Assembly (NCBI GenBank): GCA_947589465.1
Contig: CANQAE010000005.1
Coordinates: 1 to 48,478 of the forward strand
Source of the DNA: an uncultured Clostridia bacterium
GTDB taxonomy: Bacteria; Bacillota; Clostridia; Christensenellales; Pumilibacteraceae
Reading direction: 5' to 3'
DNA length: 48,478 nt
The notes below the pieces were generated by a model. That model was given only the letters and a program-made list of their open reading frames with translations. It was not told the origin of the DNA and searched no databases. The position numbers and the translations under genes are program-made. Below, in pieces: positions 1 through 9,804 of the stretch. Positions within the stretch are counted from its first letter, which is position 1; each line of letters begins with the position of its first letter.

Positions 1-1
1 T

Positions 2-238
2 TATTATATTTTGGCAGGCGATGCCGAAAACGGCTATGAAGCGGCGGCAGAATTGGCCGAAGAAAACGAAGGCATAGGGTATTTCTCCTTGAAATTGCAA
101 CCCGACGGAGCAACTATCTTGGTCGACGGCAAGGAAACGTTGGTTCCCGTAATGTATTTGACCGATTTGCAAACGGGGAACGAAATTAAATTCCTCAGAG
201 CGGAGGATTTGGGAATCGAAGTAAATCCGCCAATGTAA
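2..238 (+). CDS. 3' end of an unrecognised protein (5' truncated by window edge)
   Basis: The frame is open to the left edge, so only the last 78 or so residues are visible, ending in TAA. The visible part is acidic and rich in Ala and Glu at first, then has a beta-strand-like stretch (FSLKLQPDG, ILVDGKETLVPVMYL) and ends EVNPPM. No family is recognised. A TTG at 11 and an ATG at 21 lie in frame but have no ribosome binding site, so an upstream start is more likely. A clear terminator follows about 70 bases downstream, so this is the last gene of its transcript. Confidence 0.55.
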   Translation, partial: YYILAGDAENGYEAAAELAEENEGIGYFSLKLQPDGATILVDGKETLVPVMYLTDLQTGNEIKFLRAEDLGIEVNPPM

Positions 239-305
239 AAAGAGGCAAAGCAAAAAGACTTTAAGTTGACTTGGACTTTTAGTCCATAAAAAGCGAATAA
301 GTCGG

Positions 306-330
306 GGCGCGGCCATAAACCGCGCCTTTT
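306..330 (+). terminator. Rho-independent terminator of the left-edge gene
   Basis: A perfect 7-bp stem, GGCGCGG (306-312) with CCGCGCC (320-326), has a 7-base loop and is followed by TTTTG and a T-rich stretch. It lies 68 bases after the stop codon. Confidence 0.8.
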
Positions 331-342
331 GTTTGCTCTTTT

Positions 343-369
343 TCGTGCGAGTACAAGTATCTCGCACGA
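343..369. repeat. 27-bp palindromic repeat, copy 1
   Basis: TCGTGCGAG and CTCGCACGA (9-bp perfect arms) flank the 9-base core TACAAGTAT, which itself has partial dyad symmetry. The identical 27 bases recur at 481-507, 138 bases later. Confidence 0.85.
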
Positions 370-480
370 AATTCAATCCCCTTCCGTCACTTCGTGACAC
401 CTTCCGCGTCGCAATCTGCGCTTTTAAGCAAGTTTGCTGGTAATCAAGCAAACTGTGCAATTTACGCTTGTTCCTCCTTT

Positions 481-507
481 TCGTGCGAGTACAAGTATCT
501 CGCACGA
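481..507. repeat. 27-bp palindromic repeat, copy 2
   Basis: An exact copy of the element at 343-369. The preceding TTT and the T/C-rich context are also shared, so the unit may be slightly longer than 27 bases. It could form a hairpin in RNA or be a protein-binding palindrome. No T-run follows, so it is not a simple terminator. Confidence 0.85.
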
Positions 508-644
508 GGCGACTTCGCCGCTTATATTAGAAGGGGCAGGCACGGAGAAAGGGCGACTTCGTCGCTTTATTTAAGGGACGCCTTCATAAGGTGGGCTTGC
601 GCCCGAAAGACGATCCCATTCCGTTAATTAACGACCGAGTACGC

Positions 645-675
645 AAAAAAAGCGGCGGATATTTCCGTCGCTTTT
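645..675 (-). terminator. Terminator, probably of the guaB transcript
   Basis: GCGGCGGA (652-659) pairs with TCCGTCGC (664-671) with one G-T wobble and a 4-base loop. On the minus strand the stem is followed by seven T residues (the A-run 645-651). A shorter TTTT follows on the plus side. It lies about 150 bases beyond the guaB stop, so the 19-bp repeats would fall in the guaB 3' untranslated region. Confidence 0.75.
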
Positions 676-700
676 GCAAAATTTAATTTTTATCTATCAA

Positions 701-795
701 AATCAAACTGTAAGGATACAATTAAACACTATTGTTGCAATCAAACTGCAATGCTACAATCAAACTATTATGATACAATCAAAATAAATAGGTAT
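701..795. repeat. Five tandem 19-bp degenerate direct repeats
   Basis: Units start at 701, 720, 739, 758 and 777, each exactly 19 bases and each beginning AATCAAA or AATTAAA. Units 1, 3 and 4 share AATCAAACT at the 5' end; units 1, 3, 4 and partly 2 end in a TAC/TGC trinucleotide. The last unit is the most diverged. The array sits just beyond the 3' end of guaB and inside its predicted transcript. There are no unique spacers, so it is not a CRISPR array. Function unknown. Confidence 0.8.
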
Positions 796-827
796 TTGTT
801 TTGATTAGGTTTAATTGTTTTTATCAA

Positions 828-3145
<2,318 letters not shown>

Positions 3146-3180
3146 TTGGAAAAAATACCCCGACGAACGAATTATCTAAT

Positions 3181-3208
3181 ATTATAACACAAAATTTCGT
3201 TACGTCAA
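3181..3208 (-). promoter_or_regulatory. Sigma-A promoter of the membrane protein-guaB operon
   Basis: On the minus strand the -35 is TTGACG (3203-3208), the spacer is 16 bases and the -10 is a perfect TATAAT (3181-3186). The transcript should start near 3174, giving a leader of about 28 bases. No purine riboswitch or guanine-responsive fold is visible. Confidence 0.8.
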
Positions 3209-3245
3209 AATGTTTTGCGCCGTTTTGTTGACTTGTAAAAAATTT

Positions 3246-3899
3246 TTATTCCCGTACCGCCGTTATTTCCATTGTAGTAGGCTCTATCAAAACGGCACAC
3301 GTGTCCTTGTTTTCGTCCACAAACGCGACGTACCAAAAGTATCCGCCCGCCGCGTTCACGGGGTTGGAAATAAGGCGTATGTAAATTTCATACTTGCCGC
3401 TTTTTATTATATCCGAGCCGTTCAATCTTTTAAGCGCCGTTTCGAATGCCTTTTCGGCGGTGATGAATTCGTCGGTCTTGACGGACGATAGTTCTATCGT
3501 TTCGTCATCCACCGATACGGTCATATTCCCCGTTTCGCACCGAGCCGCTATTTCGAACGAATAGGTGTTTTCGAAAGGATGCTTGACGAAATCGCCGCTG
3601 TATTCCGTGCCGTTCACCGTCGCCTTGTACTTGTAGCACACCGACGGATCGAAGTTTTTCGGGGTGATCGTTACCACGCAAAAGTCGCATTGAGCGTTCG
3701 CAACGCCGTTTATTTCGAATGGTTCTTCGCGGTAGCCCGTTACTGCCGAAGCGGTGAAGTTCGCGCTTTCGCCGCCGAGAACGTCGTCGCGGAATTCGGC
3801 GATTTTTTTTCGGTACTTGTCTATGCCGCTTTGACACGACGCGAGAAGAAATACCGACATAATTGCTGACACTAAAATAATAATTCTTAACTTTTTCAT
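3246..3899 (-). CDS. Predicted lipoprotein of unknown function
   Basis: 217 residues from the ATG at 3899; a TTG two codons upstream is possible but less likely. The N-terminus MKKLR is followed by a hydrophobic signal and the lipobox LLASC, so the mature protein should be lipid-anchored outside the membrane. The mature part looks beta-rich, with an Ig-like middle segment (residues about 45-130: NFTASAVTGY, YKATVNGTEYSGDF), and ends in a PepSY-like or NTF2-like stretch with AEKAFETALKRLNG and YFWYVAFVDEN. No specific family is recognised. It is transcribed toward guaB but separated from that operon by its own promoter. Confidence 0.72.
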   Translation of the reverse strand: MKKLRIIILVSAIMSVFLLASCQSGIDKYRKKIAEFRDDVLGGESANFTASAVTGYREEPFEINGVANAQCDFCVVTITPKNFDPSVCYKYKATVNGTEYSGDFVKHPFENTYSFEIAARCETGNMTVSVDDETIELSSVKTDEFITAEKAFETALKRLNGSDIIKSGKYEIYIRLISNPVNAAGGYFWYVAFVDENKDTCAVLIEPTTMEITAVRE

Positions 3900-4065
3900 A
3901 CGCAAATCATATGCGCGGAAATTTTAAAAAAGAACATTATTCGATAAATTCCACGTCCTGCGGGAATATTTTCGTTTTTTAATACGCAATTTTCCGCTGT
4001 GTCGTATGCGACCGCAAACGCCAAAAATCGACGCAAACCCCGATAATTACGCCATTAATATTTGG

Positions 4066-4082
4066 TATAATCGCACAAGAGG
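4066..4082 (+). promoter_or_regulatory. Candidate -10 element and ribosome binding site of spoIIE
   Basis: TATAAT (4066-4071) has no good -35 partner, which would fit activator-dependent transcription, as for spoIIE under Spo0A in Bacillus (established there). No exact Spo0A box was found. The ribosome binding site AAGAGG (4077-4082) begins within about 6 bases of the -10, so the leader would be only about a dozen bases long. Confidence 0.4.
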
Positions 4083-4090
4083 TTTAAGTT

Positions 4091-6310
4091 ATGCGGAACA
4101 AAAGAATATTCATATACGTCGTATTCGCACTGATGTTCGTCATACTGTCGTTCGCGCGGTTTATGGGCGTTGCGCCTTTGGGCGTCGGGCTGTTGACGGC
4201 TCTGTGCGTGTTGAAATTCAACGCGCCCGTACTGTCGCTCTTTTTGGTGTTGAGCGGACTGACCGAATTTTCTTTTATGACATTTACGTATTATATGGCC
4301 GCCGCGGTCGTTTTTTCGACGCTTTGGCTTGTCGAAAGGAAGAAAAAGGTCAAGCAATATTGGTACATTATTTGCGGAATAGCCGCTCAACTCGGCTTTA
4401 TAATTTTTTGCGCGGTAGACGGGTATAATTTTGTTTCGGTGATCGTGAACGTTCTGCTTTCATTCGTTTATGCGTACCTGTGTTACAGTTTCGGTATCCC
4501 CGTGTTGAGAGATAAACTGCGTTATCGCGTGCTCGACGGCGAACTTATTGCGGGCGGAATAATTCTTGCGAGTTTGGCGTACGGATTGGCGCAAGTTCCT
4601 TTTGTTTTTCCGCTCGTGCCGTTTTTGTTCGCGGTGGTCGTGCTTTTTTCCGCTAAGGTGTTTGGGAGCGCTTCGCTCGGTGCGGGGCTGTGCGTCGGAC
4701 TCGGCTATGCGCTTGCCGGCGAGGTGGAACTTGTCGGGGCATTTGCGTTTATGGCGCTCATAGCGTTGTTGTTCATACCCGCGCCGCGTATACTCTCCGC
4801 GCTGTCGCTCATACTGTCGTTTGTAATGTACACGTTCTTTTTCAATATCGTGCCGCAAAACGGCTGGATGTGGCTTGTGTCATTGCTTGCGGGCGGGCTT
4901 GTCTATGTGCTCGTTCCGCGCGGCAAATTCGACGCGGCAAAGGAGTTTTTCGTGCCCGACGGACGCAAGGCTTTGCGCGGAATGGTCAATCGCGATCGCG
5001 TTTCGGTAGGGCGCAAATTGCAAGCCGTGGGCGGGGTTTTCGGTGAAATGAGCCTTATAATGGGTGGCGGAAACGGACATATTAACGATGATCATATCCA
5101 CGAACTCACGCAGGCACTCATAGGTTCCGTTTGCGCGCTGTGCCCTCGCTACGAGAGTTGCTGCAATAGCGGCACGGTAGATTGCATAGGCGAAGTTACG
5201 AAAGCCGCGCTCGAATCGGGTAGGGTAAACGTCGCCGACCTGCCCGACAAAATTAAAAGCGGGTGCATTTCGCTCGCGTCGCTTATCACTTCGTCGAGCG
5301 AACTCGCGGACAGATACAATCAGAGCCTCACAAAACTCAAAAACATAGACGCCGCAAAAAAAATGGTCGCTTCGCAACTTAAAGGTATTTCGAATATTCT
5401 ATTTAATCTCGCGAAAAAGGAGGCAGAGCCGCTTCGGTTCGACAGCGAAATAGAAAAGAAACTTATCGAAGAACTTACTTACCGTTCGGTTGTGACTTCC
5501 GAGGCGCTCGTTACGGGGGACGGGAGCGTTATGCTGACCGTGCTCGGCGATACTCTGAACAAAAATACCATAGCCATGGTGCTCAAAAAGATGTTCAAAA
5601 CGCCGTTCTCGATTAATAAGACCGAAAACGGGAATCTGTCAGGTTGGACTATCGTTTATGCGTCCCCGAAGCCGAAATTCGACGTGGTATTTTCGGTCTG
5701 CGGCTGTCCCAAGGACAAAGATACGGTGAGCGGCGATACCCATTCTTTCATTAAAATAGACGAACATAGATTTATGATGGCGGTGTGCGACGGAATGGGG
5801 AGCGGCGAAAAGGCGAGCGGTTTTGCCGATTCGACTATTTCCCTCATAGAAAATTTTTACAGAGCGGGCTTCGATCACCGTCTGGTGCTCGGAAGCGTAA
5901 ACGACTTTTTGACGCTTTCGAGCGAAGAAATTTACAGCGCCGTGGACATCGCCGTTGTAGACCTCAATAGCGGCTTGTGCGACATAATCAAAATAGGGTC
6001 GCCGACGAGTTACATAAAAACAAAGGACAGCGTTTTTCGCGTGGACGGTGCGTCTTTGCCCATAGGCGTGTTGCAGGAAATGAAACCCTCTGTCGTCACT
6101 TATTCGCTCAAAGGCGGCGAAACCGTGGTGCTGTCGAGCGACGGTGCGGCGGACAGTTTCGTGGGGAATGGTATGGCGGACGTTATTAACAATTCGACCA
6201 AATTACCCGAACAGTTATGCAAGAGCGTCGTGGACGCGGCGTTATCCAATACTGGCAAGCCGTGCGACGACATAACGGTCGCGGCATTTCATATTTTCGA
6301 GGCGGCATAA
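4091..6310 (+). CDS. spoIIE: Stage II sporulation protein E (membrane PP2C phosphatase)
   Basis: 739 residues, somewhat shorter than the Bacillus protein. In the family it dephosphorylates SpoIIAA to release sigma-F in the forespore and acts at the polar septum. The first 275 or so residues form around ten membrane helices. A central cytoplasmic region has a Cys-rich stretch (CALCPRYESCCNSGTVDC). The C-terminal PP2C domain contains CDGMGSGEKASGFAD with metal-binding Asp567, then VDIAVVDLNSG, GSPTSYI and the second metal-ligand motif LSSDGAADSF. Start chosen at the ATG 8 bases after AAGAGG. This is one of the strongest indications that the organism makes endospores. Confidence 0.95.
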   Translation: MRNKRIFIYVVFALMFVILSFARFMGVAPLGVGLLTALCVLKFNAPVLSLFLVLSGLTEFSFMTFTYYMAAAVVFSTLWLVERKKKVKQYWYIICGIAAQLGFIIFCAVDGYNFVSVIVNVLLSFVYAYLCYSFGIPVLRDKLRYRVLDGELIAGGIILASLAYGLAQVPFVFPLVPFLFAVVVLFSAKVFGSASLGAGLCVGLGYALAGEVELVGAFAFMALIALLFIPAPRILSALSLILSFVMYTFFFNIVPQNGWMWLVSLLAGGLVYVLVPRGKFDAAKEFFVPDGRKALRGMVNRDRVSVGRKLQAVGGVFGEMSLIMGGGNGHINDDHIHELTQALIGSVCALCPRYESCCNSGTVDCIGEVTKAALESGRVNVADLPDKIKSGCISLASLITSSSELADRYNQSLTKLKNIDAAKKMVASQLKGISNILFNLAKKEAEPLRFDSEIEKKLIEELTYRSVVTSEALVTGDGSVMLTVLGDTLNKNTIAMVLKKMFKTPFSINKTENGNLSGWTIVYASPKPKFDVVFSVCGCPKDKDTVSGDTHSFIKIDEHRFMMAVCDGMGSGEKASGFADSTISLIENFYRAGFDHRLVLGSVNDFLTLSSEEIYSAVDIAVVDLNSGLCDIIKIGSPTSYIKTKDSVFRVDGASLPIGVLQEMKPSVVTYSLKGGETVVLSSDGAADSFVGNGMADVINNSTKLPEQLCKSVVDAALSNTGKPCDDITVAAFHIFEAA

Positions 6311-6316
6311 TTTGGA

Positions 6317-6345
6317 TTGACACGAGGTATAATTTAGTGTATAAT
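6317..6345 (+). promoter_or_regulatory. Sigma-A promoter, leaderless arrangement
   Basis: Perfect TTGACA (6317-6322), 17-base spacer and perfect TATAAT (6340-6345). Only 6 bases separate the -10 from the ATG at 6352, so the predicted start of transcription falls on the start codon. No Shine-Dalgarno sequence is possible in TTTTTT. Confidence 0.85.
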
Positions 6346-6351
6346 TTTTTT

Positions 6352-6795
6352 ATGGAAAAGTGGTTGGGATTTTATTACGGAATAACGTTTGCATTGATAG
6401 CGATATGCATCGTTTCGTTTGTGATCGTTTCGGCTGTAAAATGCGGGTCGCTACCAAAAATTTTATTCGCCGTTTTGTCGGGCGTTACGATATGTCTGTA
6501 CGTCTTTGCGCAACTCGTTTGGAACGACGTTTTCGGCGAGTGGTTTTTCTTTGAGTTGTACAGGCTCAAAGCGGGCGAAAACGTTATTACGTTCGGTTTC
6601 GTCGCGCTAACGGCGGCGTGCGTCGAGTTTTCGGGAATGATGCTGTTACTGTTCAAAAAAACTACGGCAACGATAAAGCCGAGCGAGGAAACGGAAGTCG
6701 TTCCGCTCGAAACGGGATTTCCGTCAAATATACGCGAGGCGGGCAAACGTTTACACGGCGAATACAAGATCGTGCGCGAAGAAAGCGGCAAATAA
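6352..6795 (+). CDS. Small integral membrane protein of unknown function
   Basis: 147 residues from the ATG at 6352. An in-frame extension upstream would run through the promoter and into the spoIIE 3' end, so it was rejected. Three hydrophobic helices are seen, at about residues 6-28, 36-57 and 75-100. A charged cytoplasmic tail ends in EYKIVREESGK. No family is recognised. It has a consensus promoter but no leader. It is followed after one base by the ROK kinase, then rubrerythrin, so it heads that three-gene unit. Confidence 0.75.
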   Translation: MEKWLGFYYGITFALIAICIVSFVIVSAVKCGSLPKILFAVLSGVTICLYVFAQLVWNDVFGEWFFFELYRLKAGENVITFGFVALTAACVEFSGMMLLLFKKTTATIKPSEETEVVPLETGFPSNIREAGKRLHGEYKIVREESGK

Positions 6796-6796
6796 T

Positions 6797-7714
6797 ATGG
6801 CTTGTTACGTCGGCGTGGATATAGGCGGGACGATAACCAAAGTGGGCGTTTTGAATGATCGTTTTCAAAGCGTTTCTTTTGCCACTCCGCGTTCGAAAAA
6901 CGAATTGTGCGACGGGATAATCGGCGCGATCCGTTCGCTCGGCGGAAATGAGGTAGACGGAATAGGCGTCGGGTGTCCGGGGGCGGTGGATTCGAGCGGC
7001 ATAGTCAAGTTTATGCCAAATCTCGGCATTACCGACTTCGACGTCGCCGCGCTCTTGAATGAACGAATGAAAACGAAGGTCGCCGTCACAAACGACGCCA
7101 ATGCCGCCGCGCTCGGCGAGTGTATCGGCAAATTCGACGACGCCGTCATGCTCACTCTCGGCACCGGCGTGGGAAGCGGGATAGTGCTCGGCGGCAAGAT
7201 ATTCGACGGACACATGGGGAAAGCCGCCGAACTCGGACATATGATCATATGCGCAGACGGGCGGGAATGCGGTTGCGGAATGTGCGGCTGTCTGGAAGCG
7301 TACGTTTCGGCGACGGCGCTCATAAAACGAACTAAACAAGTTATGCTCGCTCATAGTGATTCGCTCATGTGGCAAATCGGCGATATCGACGAAGTTGACG
7401 GCAAGACGGCGTTCGATGCCGAAAAGGCGGGCGACCCTTTTGCGGCGGCGATCGTGAACGAGTACATTCGATTTTTGTCGATAGGAATAATCAATATTTG
7501 TAATATTTTTCGTCCTCAGGCTGTAATAATAGGTGGAGGGGTAAGCAATCAAGGCGAAAATCTTTTGCGGCGGGTACGGGCAAATTGCGAAGCGCTCGAC
7601 TATGGGTATAAATTTGCGCCCAAACCGCAAATACTAAAAGCAAGGTTGCCCAATGCCGCTCTTTACGGCGCTATTGCAATGATAAAATATAAAGTAGAGG
7701 AGAATTTATTATGA
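6797..7714 (+). CDS. ROK-family sugar kinase (glucokinase-like)
   Basis: 305 residues. ROK proteins of this length are cytosolic kinases that phosphorylate glucose or another hexose or N-acetylhexosamine with ATP. The N-terminal phosphate loop is VGVDIGGTITKVGV (Asp8, Gly10, Thr12). The catalytic Asp is in TNDANAAALGE (Asp100). LTLGTGVGSGIVLGG follows, then ELGHM (His148) with the ROK zinc signature CGCGMCGCLEAY (Cys158, Cys160, Cys165, Glu167). There is no N-terminal DNA-binding domain, so it is an enzyme and not a ROK repressor. The exact sugar cannot be told. It starts one base after the preceding stop and overlaps rubrerythrin by ATGA. Confidence 0.9.
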   Translation: MACYVGVDIGGTITKVGVLNDRFQSVSFATPRSKNELCDGIIGAIRSLGGNEVDGIGVGCPGAVDSSGIVKFMPNLGITDFDVAALLNERMKTKVAVTNDANAAALGECIGKFDDAVMLTLGTGVGSGIVLGGKIFDGHMGKAAELGHMIICADGRECGCGMCGCLEAYVSATALIKRTKQVMLAHSDSLMWQIGDIDEVDGKTAFDAEKAGDPFAAAIVNEYIRFLSIGIINICNIFRPQAVIIGGGVSNQGENLLRRVRANCEALDYGYKFAPKPQILKARLPNAALYGAIAMIKYKVEENLL

Positions 7715-8250
7715 AAGACCTTAACGGGACAAAAACGCAAGCCAACCTTTTGGCTGCATTCGCCGGCGAGTCGATGGCTCGCAACAAGTACACATTTTAT
7801 GCCAACAAGGCGAAAAAAGAGGGATACGAGCAAATTTCGGATATTTTTTCTCAGATCGCCGACAACGAACGCGCACACGCTATGATATGGTTTTCGCGTT
7901 TGCACGGCGGAATAGCCGATACGCGCGCCAATCTTCTCGATGCCGCCGAGGGCGAATATGCCGAATGGTCGGATATGTACAAACGTTTTGCCGCAGACGC
8001 TCGCGAGGAGGGCTTCGACGACATTGCTTCGCTTTTCGAAAAGGTGGGCGATATCGAGCAGGATCACGAGCAAAGATACAGGGACCTGCTTCAAAATATC
8101 GACGAGGGCAAGGTGTTCGAACGCGCCGAGCAAAAGATCTGGATATGCAGAAATTGCGGTCATATCCACTTCGGCACGGCGGCTCCCGAAACGTGTCCCG
8201 TGTGCAATCATCCGCAAGCGTACTTTGAGATCAAAGCCGAAAATTATTGA
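7711..8250 (+). CDS. rbr: Rubrerythrin
   Basis: 179 residues. Rubrerythrins reduce hydrogen peroxide in the cytosol of anaerobes using a di-iron centre fed by a rubredoxin-type iron. The ferritin-like four-helix part shows Glu20 (AAFAGES), Glu53 and His56 (DNERAH), the EGEYAEW helix (80-86) and EQDHEQRY (Glu116, His119). The C-terminal rubredoxin domain has Cys146-x2-Cys149 and Cys162-x2-Cys165 (CRNCG, CPVCN). The ATG overlaps the stop of the ROK kinase and is preceded by AGAGGAG. It is the last gene before a terminator. Confidence 0.95.
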   Translation: MKDLNGTKTQANLLAAFAGESMARNKYTFYANKAKKEGYEQISDIFSQIADNERAHAMIWFSRLHGGIADTRANLLDAAEGEYAEWSDMYKRFAADAREEGFDDIASLFEKVGDIEQDHEQRYRDLLQNIDEGKVFERAEQKIWICRNCGHIHFGTAAPETCPVCNHPQAYFEIKAENY

Positions 8251-8260
8251 GGATCGGCGA

Positions 8261-8287
8261 GGGGGAGGCACTGACCTCCTCTTTTTT
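8261..8287 (+). terminator. Terminator after rubrerythrin
   Basis: GGGGAGG (262-268 of the 8000 block) pairs with CCTCCTC (8275-8281), with one wobble and a 6-base loop, followed by TTTTTT. Confidence 0.8.
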
Positions 8288-8290
8288 ATG

Positions 8291-8319
8291 TTGACGGCGG
8301 GAACGGTTTGTGGTACAAT
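8291..8319 (+). promoter_or_regulatory. Sigma-A promoter of the acetyltransferase gene
   Basis: TTGACG (8291-8296), 17-base spacer, TACAAT (8314-8319). It gives a leader of about 25-30 bases. It begins 4 bases after the rubrerythrin terminator T-run. Confidence 0.8.
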
Positions 8320-8351
8320 AAAAGAAAAATTTTTTCGGGAAGCCAAAGAGT

Positions 8352-9038
8352 ATGAACAAGCAATCATTAATCGAATTTTTGAACGAAGATTATCTTCTCA
8401 ATGCGTCTATAATCGAGCCGCTCGAAAACGGCACTGCGACCGTCGTCTATTTCGACGGCGATTGCGCTATGGTGAAAGACAACGCTTCACCCGTCTATAT
8501 GCTACGTACCGAGGATACGGAAAAGGCGAAAAGACTCGTTTCGAAATTGAGCGCGAAGGATGTGCTTGTCGCGCACAATAAGGCCGTCGCCGAGGTTTTT
8601 GCCGATATGGGGTACAAAAACGTGCCTTGTTACCAGGCGGTATACCGAAAAGAACGCTTCAAATTTACCCCAAACATAGAAATACGTCGGTTACGCGAGG
8701 ACGAATCGAGTTACGCTTGCGAAATGTACGGATTTACCGAGGAAGAAGCGACAAAGCATATTTCGCTCGGTCTTGTTTACGGCGGCTTTGCCCACGGCGA
8801 AGCGGTGGGAATGATAGGTTTCCACTTGCAGGGGAGCATGGGTATGCTCGAAGTCAAACAAAATTTCCGTCGCAAAGGCTATGCGGCGGAAATGGAAAAG
8901 TTTCTTATAAATACTCTCCTTGCCGAAAAGCAAGTGCCGTATTGTCAGATTGTCGAGGGGAATGAGGCTTCGCTCTCGTTGCAACGCAAATTGGGACTCG
9001 ATATCAGCGAAAATATGCTCTATTGGTTGCATAAGTAA
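8352..9038 (+). CDS. GNAT-family N-acetyltransferase
   Basis: 228 residues. The C-terminal half is a GNAT fold: the segment IEIRRLREDE starts it (about residue 115), then GGFAHGEAVGMIGFH, and the acetyl-CoA-binding motif A is VKQNFRRKGYAAEME, with RRKGYA as the pyrophosphate loop. VEGNEASLSLQRKLGL is the usual motif B. The N-terminal 110 residues resemble the extra domain seen in acetyltransferases with a C-terminal FR47-like fold. The acceptor is unknown. It has its own promoter. A tiny Cys-rich gene follows 35 bases later. Confidence 0.85.
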   Translation: MNKQSLIEFLNEDYLLNASIIEPLENGTATVVYFDGDCAMVKDNASPVYMLRTEDTEKAKRLVSKLSAKDVLVAHNKAVAEVFADMGYKNVPCYQAVYRKERFKFTPNIEIRRLREDESSYACEMYGFTEEEATKHISLGLVYGGFAHGEAVGMIGFHLQGSMGMLEVKQNFRRKGYAAEMEKFLINTLLAEKQVPYCQIVEGNEASLSLQRKLGLDISENMLYWLHK

Positions 9039-9073
9039 GTATAGTCGGCTCCGTTTGGGAACAAACTATCTCT

Positions 9074-9211
9074 ATGATTTGCAGTAAATGCGGAAAAGAA
9101 TTGAATATCGTAGAGAGCAAACATTGCACTAAATGCGGCGCCCATTATTGTTCGAACTGCGCGGATAAATTATGCGCAGTCTGCTTCGACGAACTCGAAT
9201 ATTACAACTGA
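9074..9211 (+). CDS. 45-residue protein with four CxxC zinc-binding pairs
   Basis: The protein starts MICSKCGKEL and ends DELEYYN. Cysteines are at 3, 6, 18, 21, 26, 29, 34 and 37, i.e. four CxxC pairs spaced 11, 4 and 4 residues apart. That spacing could bind two zinc ions in a cross-brace (RING/FYVE-like or double treble-clef) manner. There is little room for anything except the metal site. Upstream is only a weak GGGA. The frame is codon-typical and ends one base before the convergent spoVG stop. It probably shares the transcript of the acetyltransferase. Function unknown; binding of protein or nucleic acid is a guess. Confidence 0.6.
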   Translation: MICSKCGKELNIVESKHCTKCGAHYCSNCADKLCAVCFDELEYYN

Positions 9212-9212
9212 A

Positions 9213-9485
9213 CTATTCTGCGTTCGCTTCGATCGCGCGATGATATTCGTCTAAAATCGCTTTGCTTATCATTTCGCGCGTTTCGGTGTTGAGCGGATGA
9301 ACGATGTCTTTGAATTCGCCTATCGGCGTTTTTTTGCTCGGCATCGCTATGAACAGTTCCTGTTCGCCCTCGATGACCTTAATGTCGTGAACGACAAAAC
9401 AATTGTCGATGGTAATTGTTGCAACTGCTTTAAGTTTTGCGGCGTCATTTTTTAAGAGCCTTACTCTAACTTCTGTTATAGTCAT
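9213..9485 (-). CDS. spoVG: Septation/regulatory RNA-binding protein SpoVG
   Basis: 90 residues, the normal length. SpoVG is a small site-specific nucleic-acid-binding regulator that affects cell division, sporulation and virulence functions in Firmicutes. The signature begins [14 protein letters not shown] and continues [22 protein letters not shown] and then [22 protein letters not shown]. It has a good AGAGGA ribosome binding site and a sigma-A promoter. It is convergent with the 45-residue zinc protein, with one base between the stops. Confidence 0.96.
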   Translation of the reverse strand: MTITEVRVRLLKNDAAKLKAVATITIDNCFVVHDIKVIEGEQELFIAMPSKKTPIGEFKDIVHPLNTETREMISKAILDEYHRAIEANAE

Positions 9486-9518
9486 AACACGGTCCTCTAA
9501 ATTTTATAATTTGAGTAT

Positions 9519-9547
9519 ATTATATCACGCATATTTAACAAATGCAA
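9519..9547 (-). promoter_or_regulatory. Sigma-A promoter of spoVG
   Basis: On the minus strand the -35 is TTGCAT (9542-9547), the spacer 17 bases and the -10 TATAAT (9519-9524). The leader is about 27 bases and contains AGAGGA. No sigma-H-type element was identified. Confidence 0.75.
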
Positions 9548-9766
9548 GTGATTTACAATAAAAAATTTATTTTTTTATTATGATTTGTCATAAAAAAGCC
9601 TATTTGTTATCGTAAACTATCGTCTTATTTTGCATTTTCGGCATAGTCGTTCATATTTCCAAGATAATATTCAGGCGGAAGCGATATGCGGAATTTGGGC
9701 GGAAAACGGCTAAATGTGCATATTCGGCGGGGACGTAATGGGAGAAATAACAAAAGCCGTCGAATT

Positions 9767-9796
9767 TTGACACCGACCGAAAAGCCCAATCATACT
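9767..9796 (+). promoter_or_regulatory. Promoter of murC, near-leaderless
   Basis: TTGACA (9767-9772), 18-base spacer, CATACT (9791-9796); the ATG of murC is 8 bases further. The bases in between (ATGTAGGT) hold no useful Shine-Dalgarno sequence. Confidence 0.65.
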
Positions 9797-9804
9797 ATGT
9801 AGGT

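Larger units (their letters stand above)
340..640. other. Non-coding, hairpin-rich intergenic mosaic
   Basis: No credible gene is seen between the terminator at 330 and guaB. The stretch is packed with short inverted repeats: GTCAC-TTC-GTGAC (386-398), AGTTTGCT/AGCAAACT (431-454), GCGAC-TTC-GTCGC (about 553-565), GGGC-TTGC-GCCC (about 593-604) and the 12-bp palindrome CGTTAATTAACG (622-633). Two copies of a 27-bp palindromic repeat are also inside. The CCTTCCGTCACTTCGTGAC stretch resembles dispersed intergenic repeats common in gut Clostridia; that comparison is from memory. An open frame at 394-627 is a by-product of these repeats. Confidence 0.6.
9486..9804. other. Intergenic region between divergent spoVG and murC
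   Basis: This 319-bp stretch holds the spoVG promoter at its left and the murC promoter at its right. Between about 9550 and 9765 no reading frame, repeat or strong hairpin was seen; the left part is AT-rich. Confidence 0.6.

Noticed and set aside
394..627. A 77-codon frame in the intergenic repeat mosaic
   Set aside because: It runs through the palindromic repeats and hairpins, lacks a ribosome binding site and has a composition unlike the neighbouring genes.
701..795. CRISPR-like array
   Set aside because: The repeats are directly adjacent and degenerate, with no unique spacers, and no cas gene is present.
4066..4090. spoIIE as a seventh leaderless gene
   Set aside because: Nineteen bases separate its TATAAT from the ATG and an AAGAGG site is present, so it has a short but normal leader.
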